Positions 59,508 through 64,000 of a stretch of DNA of 64,000 nt are shown here, piece after piece (the first letter of the stretch is position 1; the number at the start of each line of letters is the position of its first letter). The position numbers and the translations under genes are program-made. Below the pieces are notes generated by a model. The model was not told where the DNA came from, ran no database searches, and worked only from the letters and a program-made list of their open reading frames with translations. Location of the stretch: positions 2,567,001-2,631,000 of the forward strand of contig BTPP01000001.1 in assembly GCA_037102815.1 (NCBI GenBank), written 5' to 3'. The DNA is from Neurospora intermedia (Eukaryota > Ascomycota > Sordariomycetes > Sordariales > Sordariaceae).

Positions 59508-60220
59508 TTTGGTGGTGTATATGGATGGACTGGGCTGGACTGGACTCGACTCGAAGGAGGTTCAAGGTTTCTTGAGGATTTCGAAGAGAAGTGTTGGTCA
59601 CCTTGTTTTGTTATGTATGTATGGATGTGTCCTCCTAGAAGCTCCTGGTGACGACGATGATGATAATGATGAATGAGAAGAAAGTAAGTCGGTAGCCAAG
59701 ACGATAGGTCGAGTTTTAGAAAATCCGGGGAAGCTGAAGAAGATATATCCATTACATGGATGTGGGTACGGTATCTCGACACAATTTTTTTCTCTTTTTT
59801 TTTTCCCTTTCCCTCCTCTTGGTCATCTAGATATCAACTGTCCCCATAGGTTCACCTCTCATTGTACTCATGTATCCTTGACTTCTTACTCGTGCTCCAT
59901 CTGAACCCTAGATTTCGGCCGGTTGGCCAGCCAGCCGGCGGGTGGTTGCCCTTTCCCACTTGGAGTAGGTAGCCGGTCCCATGATTGATTGTACTTAGTA
60001 CCAGGCCTGGACTCACCAGGACCTGTCACTTAATCCATGTGCCTGCTTTGATAAGATCTCGACGCTCATCGTGCTCAGGGGGTGGGTGTGAAGCTATTAA
60101 AAGAAGTTACGGAATGGAAAGGAACGAAAATACGGGCATGGTAATTAGGGGCATTAGACTGGTCCGTGCATACTCCACTTTCCTTAAGCCGAAAGTACCG
60201 ACTGTATCTTCGTGATTGTT
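59508..60220. other. Intergenic transition to the AT-rich block
   Basis: The promoter of the serine dehydratase gene should lie in the first part. From about 60,200 base composition shifts over some tens of bases to AT-rich DNA. No gene is recognised. Confidence 0.5.
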
Positions 60221-60829
60221 ATATGCACAAACGTAAATTACAAATATGCATCTGTTACATTTGTGTATAATAGTTATGTGATATAATACCAGCTGTACAT
60301 AATATGTACAATATATAATAATTCAAATTTATACTACCAACTACGGTACTACTAAGTTAAAACTAGGAAATTCGGCGCGTTTAAGAGTATAATTTATCGC
60401 AATTTTATTCCTTCTTCCATAGTATAAACTTCTATTAAGACTATTCTACAACTAAATTTAATATTAATATTCTAATAACTATTGTATAATTATTATATAA
60501 ATATTATATATTCTATATATAAGTCCTACTTCTTAGTAGGCGATAGATTAATACTATTAAAGGGAGTAGGGCGTTTAATATTAGATTTAGTAGTTTGTAG
60601 AGTATAAATACTTAGGTTAACCTAAATATAAATATTATTAATATATATTTTATATATTATCTACTATTAATAGAAAGGAAATATTTATTCGATTTCTTAG
60701 GTATTATAAAGTAGTAATAATCTTTAAACTTATACTTATAAAAGCATTAGTTAGAATCCCGGGTAGGAGGGTTATATTATATATAGTATTAATAATATAA
60801 TGTACTAGGGTTGGAATAATAACCCCCGG

Positions 60830-61060
60830 GGTACTAGGGGGTTCGGGGGCGGCGGTAGGCGGTTTAAGGGTAGTAACGGGCGGTTTAGGGGCGGCGGTAG
60901 GTAATTTAAGTATAGTGGTAGGCAATTTAGGGGTAGCGGCGGCGGGCGGTTTAGGGGTAGCGGTAGGCAATTTAGGGGCGGCGGTAGCGGATGGTTTAGG
61001 GGCGGTGGCGGTAGGCGGTTTAGGAGCGGCGGTAGCGGGTAGTTTAGGGGTAATAGTAGT
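60830..61060. repeat. GC-rich minisatellite in the RIP block
   Basis: About ten imperfect units of the type GGCGGTTTAGGGGCGGCGGTA, 18-24 bp long, follow one another. Read on the minus strand they give repeated Pro-Lys-Pro-Pro-Thr-Ala-like peptide, so they may derive from a Pro-rich coding repeat. Few CpA or TpG remain, which explains why it has kept its GC content. Confidence 0.8.
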
Positions 61061-61069
61061 ATTTTCTTT

Positions 61070-61560
61070 ATTTTCCTCTTCCTTTTTATTCTCTTCCTCC
61101 TTATCCTCCTTCTCTTTATCCTCTTCCTCCTTATCCTTCTCTAAGGAGGATTCCTCCAAGGAGGATTCCTTATCCTCCTTTAAAAAGGACTCCTTATTCT
61201 CCTCCTCCTTATCCTCCTCCTCCTTATCCTCCTCCCCCTTATTATCCTCCTCCTTATTATCCTCTTTATTATTATTTTTATCCTTAATACTATCTATAAC
61301 CTAAGAGTAATTCTATAATAAATTAGTATATATATTTATTATATATATAAATTAGGGCAATTTATAGAGGAGGACTCTTTAGAGTCTTTATTTTTATTAT
61401 TATCCTCCTTAGAGTCCTTATCTTCGTCGATATCCTCCTCGGAGTCCTTATCCTTATTATTATCCTCCTCAGAATCCTTATCCTCGTCGTCATCCTCCTC
61501 GTTATTATTCTCATTACCTTCACTATTATTCTCCTCGCTATTGTTCTTATCCTTATTACT
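61070..61560. repeat. TCCTCCTTA-rich simple repeats
   Basis: Purine/pyrimidine-biased repeats of TCC, TTA and CCT make up most of 61070-61275 and 61380-61560. One strand is nearly all pyrimidine, with T-A steps. They have almost no CpA or TpG. Confidence 0.75.
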
Positions 61561-61635
61561 ATTAATAACCTAAGGGCGGTTCTATAATAAATTAATATAT
61601 ATATTTATTATATATATAAATTAGAGTAATTTATA
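61298..61635 (+). repeat. Two direct copies, 269 bp apart
   Basis: A block of about 70 bp starting AACCTAAG and running through TTCTATAATAAATTA and TTTATTATATATATAAATTAG occurs at 61298-61366 and again at 61567-61635 with a few differences. Together with the simple repeats before each copy, this looks like one tandem duplication of about 269 bp that has diverged. Confidence 0.75.
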
Positions 61636-64000
61636 ATTATCTTAGGACGGTACTATCTAATAATAGGCAATTAAACGAGAAAATTAGTATATACCTTTTA
61701 TATATCTTTAAATTAGTAATACTTTACCCCTTAATTGTTAAGCTATTTATAATCGACGTAGGTTGTAAGTAGCGGGTCGCTATATCGAATAGGAGGAGGC
61801 TTATATTGAATTAATCCCTTTCCTTCGTATATTTATAAATAGAAGTATAAATTATTAATAATAGTATATAAATATAAAGGGGCTATAGTAGGGATAGGTA
61901 ACTATAGTAAAGAATTTACTTTATAAATGAAAAATTAATTATAGATGCCCTTAAATTATCTGTTGAACCTAGTAAACTCTTCCAACTTCTTAATAATTCT
62001 ATTTAGAATCTAAATATTAGTAGGAAGGTAGTGAAAATCATCGTTACGCTACTGCCGGGTTAGAACGTATCGAATTAATATACTATAGAATTATACTTCT
62101 AATTAATAAAAGCAATATATAAGAAATATATATTAAGATATATAAGGGAAAGTATATACTTATAGCCAGCGAGCGTCTCTACGTCGGTAACGCGGGCTCT
62201 AGTAACTTTAGCTATAACCGCGGGATATATATTATAAAAGTACTAGCGTATTTTTAAAAATATTAATAGAAAAAATAATTAAACGTATATTATTACCGGC
62301 TAATATAAAGTATACTATAAGTTGGAAGGTTATATTAATTATAGTAGTAAATCTATATTACCGGTTAGAACTAACGATAATAGGATAAATAGTACTATTA
62401 ATTTTAAAAATAATATAGTACGTTGGATTTAGGGCATTAAGGGTATCCTCCTCCTTTAAATCGCCCTTATAGCCTAATATATATTAATATATATTTAATA
62501 TAAATAAAAGTATAAAAGAATAAATTTTACCTTCTACTCTTGCGGGTAGAATATAGCTTAAATTGGAGTTCTCTACCGGACTATAGAAATATCCGTACGT
62601 AGAGTATAAATTACTAGCGTAAAATACGTCCGTATATATTATTATACTATTCTATTAATATATATTCTATTTATAAAGGTAAAATACAATTACTTATAAA
62701 CGTCCTTTAGCGATAAGCCCTATAGCTAATTCGTTGTTTTATTTATAGTTAATTACGTTTGTAAGGTAATTCGCGTATTTCGTTCTATGCGCAAATCGAA
62801 ATTAGGTTATAAGTAAGGTAAAAGAACGCGGGCGTATAAAGTATTTATAGGAGGAAGGATATTAATATATATAATATAATAATTTTAATACCGATTATTA
62901 ATTATTTACCCTTTATTTTATAATATAAAGTTGCAATATTTAGGTATAATAGAAATCTATACGTATAAAATAGGAAAAGTTAATAAGGAAAAAATTAATA
63001 TAGAAGTAAAAGAAAATAGGTAGAAAAAGGAGGGGCAATTTGCAAATAGAATCTACCTAGCAAATAAATTAACGATTTACCTTACCTTTATTCTAAATAG
63101 GAGTAGTAAATTTATAGTTATATTATATCCTAACCTTATATCTTTTATAGTATAGAAATTTATAGAATTAAATAGAATAATTATTTATTTTTATTTTTGA
63201 ATTAAAAATAGTAATACTTTTATTATCTACTTTACTCTTATATTATAAATAGGATTTATAATATTTATACTACGAACAATCCCTAATCCTATATTTTCTA
63301 ATAAAACAACGTTGAACTTAAATAAAAATTACAAGTTTATATATAACTATATTATTTTATAAATCTTCGTATATATAGTATATATATAGATATACTATTT
63401 ATTTACAATTAGGTTTTCTACTGAGAATTCGGATATATAACTATTATATATTTATTTACCTTTATTATTATACGAAGATATACTTTACAAATAATAATAA
63501 TAGAGAATAATAAAGTAAGCAATTAGTTATTAGATAGAATAATAATATATAACGATTAACGATAGTTTTATTAAAGGAAACTAAAGATAAAAACTATTAT
63601 AAATAGTAACTATAATAATATAATTATATATATATAGGTATATATACAATTTAAAAATATAAATTATATTTTTTATATTTATTAAAAGTAATAGTAGGCT
63701 TATTATATTAAAGTCTACTATTAATATATTTACTATACTTAAATCTATTCCAAACTTCATTCCAGAATTATTTTCTATATAAACCAATTTAGTAATATAT
63801 ATAACTATATATTGCAAAAGCCTTTATTTACATTCTATAGTATATATTCGGATATATAATTAATATATATAAATTTACTCCTTATTAGAGTCCGACTTAA
63901 TAATATCCCTAAGCTTATTAGTAATAATAGTAACCTTAACTACTATATTATTCAACTATATAATATACTCCTTTAGTTTTTTAACCTCCGCTTCGAAGTG

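Larger units (their letters stand above)
60221..64000. repeat. RIP-saturated AT-rich block, probable heterochromatin
   Basis: To the window edge the DNA is dominated by TA-rich words, with CpA and TpG rare and TpA very common, the product of repeat-induced point mutation. Stops occur in every frame, and no transposon family can be named from what remains. GC-rich islands survive only where the sequence holds few CpA/TpG targets (60830-61060 and the CCT/TTA-rich stretches after it). In Neurospora such blocks carry cytosine methylation and H3K9 methylation; that state is inferred here. It may be a dispersed island or the edge of a larger region. Confidence 0.85.

Noticed and set aside
60830-61060. 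Interstitial telomere repeat, since units contain TTTAGGGG
   Set aside because: The TTAGGG words are single and embedded in 18-24-bp units and not in tandem hexamers; the repeat fits a Pro-Lys coding origin better.
60704-61159. 151-codon Pro/Lys/Glu frame in the RIP block
   Set aside because: It has no ATG start (begins at TTG) and sits in RIP-saturated DNA; described as a repeat and not as a gene.

Overview
The window is nuclear DNA of a filamentous ascomycete, most likely Neurospora or a close relative in the Sordariales. The grounds are these. Genes have short introns with GTRNGT donors and CTRAC-like branch sites. A 71-codon grg-1/ccg-1 gene is intact. Two AT-rich blocks carry the signature of repeat-induced point mutation (RIP), with CpA and TpG largely replaced by TpA. 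I also recall, without being able to check, that saccharopine reductase, grg-1 and ribosomal protein L4 lie close together in Neurospora crassa. There are no rRNA, tRNA or CRISPR features that I can support. Some tracked reading frames begin at TTG or CTG; I re-set starts to ATG and worked out splice sites by hand.

Layout. 1-13.9 kb is gene-poor and holds two transposon relics: a RIP-mutated pogo/Tigger-like DNA transposon with intact ends (9088-11206) and a 522-bp terminal-inverted-repeat element with a 9-bp target duplication (12753-13274), best read as a non-autonomous Mutator-like element. From 13.9 to 59.5 kb there are fourteen intact protein-coding genes plus one decayed gene: an acidic-tailed hypothetical protein, saccharopine reductase (LYS9), LAS1, glyoxalase II, an EF-hand protein, a seven-helix receptor-like protein, an EBP-type sterol isomerase, grg-1, a 1,813-residue protein with OB-like ends, a flavin monooxygenase, an aromatic aminotransferase, ribosomal protein uL4, a decayed glycoside hydrolase family 28 gene, a 1,011-residue protein with a Cys-rich C-terminus, mitochondrial methionyl-tRNA synthetase, a NAT9-like acetyltransferase and L-serine dehydratase. 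From about 60.2 kb to the end the DNA is a RIP-saturated AT-rich block with surviving GC-rich minisatellite, probably constitutive heterochromatin.

Functionally this is an ordinary housekeeping and metabolic stretch, not a cluster. It covers amino acid metabolism (LYS9, ARO8-like, serine dehydratase), translation and ribosome assembly (uL4, mitochondrial MetRS, LAS1), methylglyoxal detoxification (glyoxalase II), sterol chemistry (EBP-like) and a starvation- and clock-responsive gene (grg-1). The neighbours do not form an obvious pathway.

The points most worth a second look are the pectinase pseudogene with its 31-nt homopolymer, the Mutator-like element with its clean target duplication, the pogo-like element whose ends escaped RIP, the large OB-domain protein with several SUMO-interaction-like motifs, the tandem repeats in the receptor tail and in the 1,011-residue protein, and the apparently intact EBP active site. 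I did not find a convincing previously undescribed multi-gene system.
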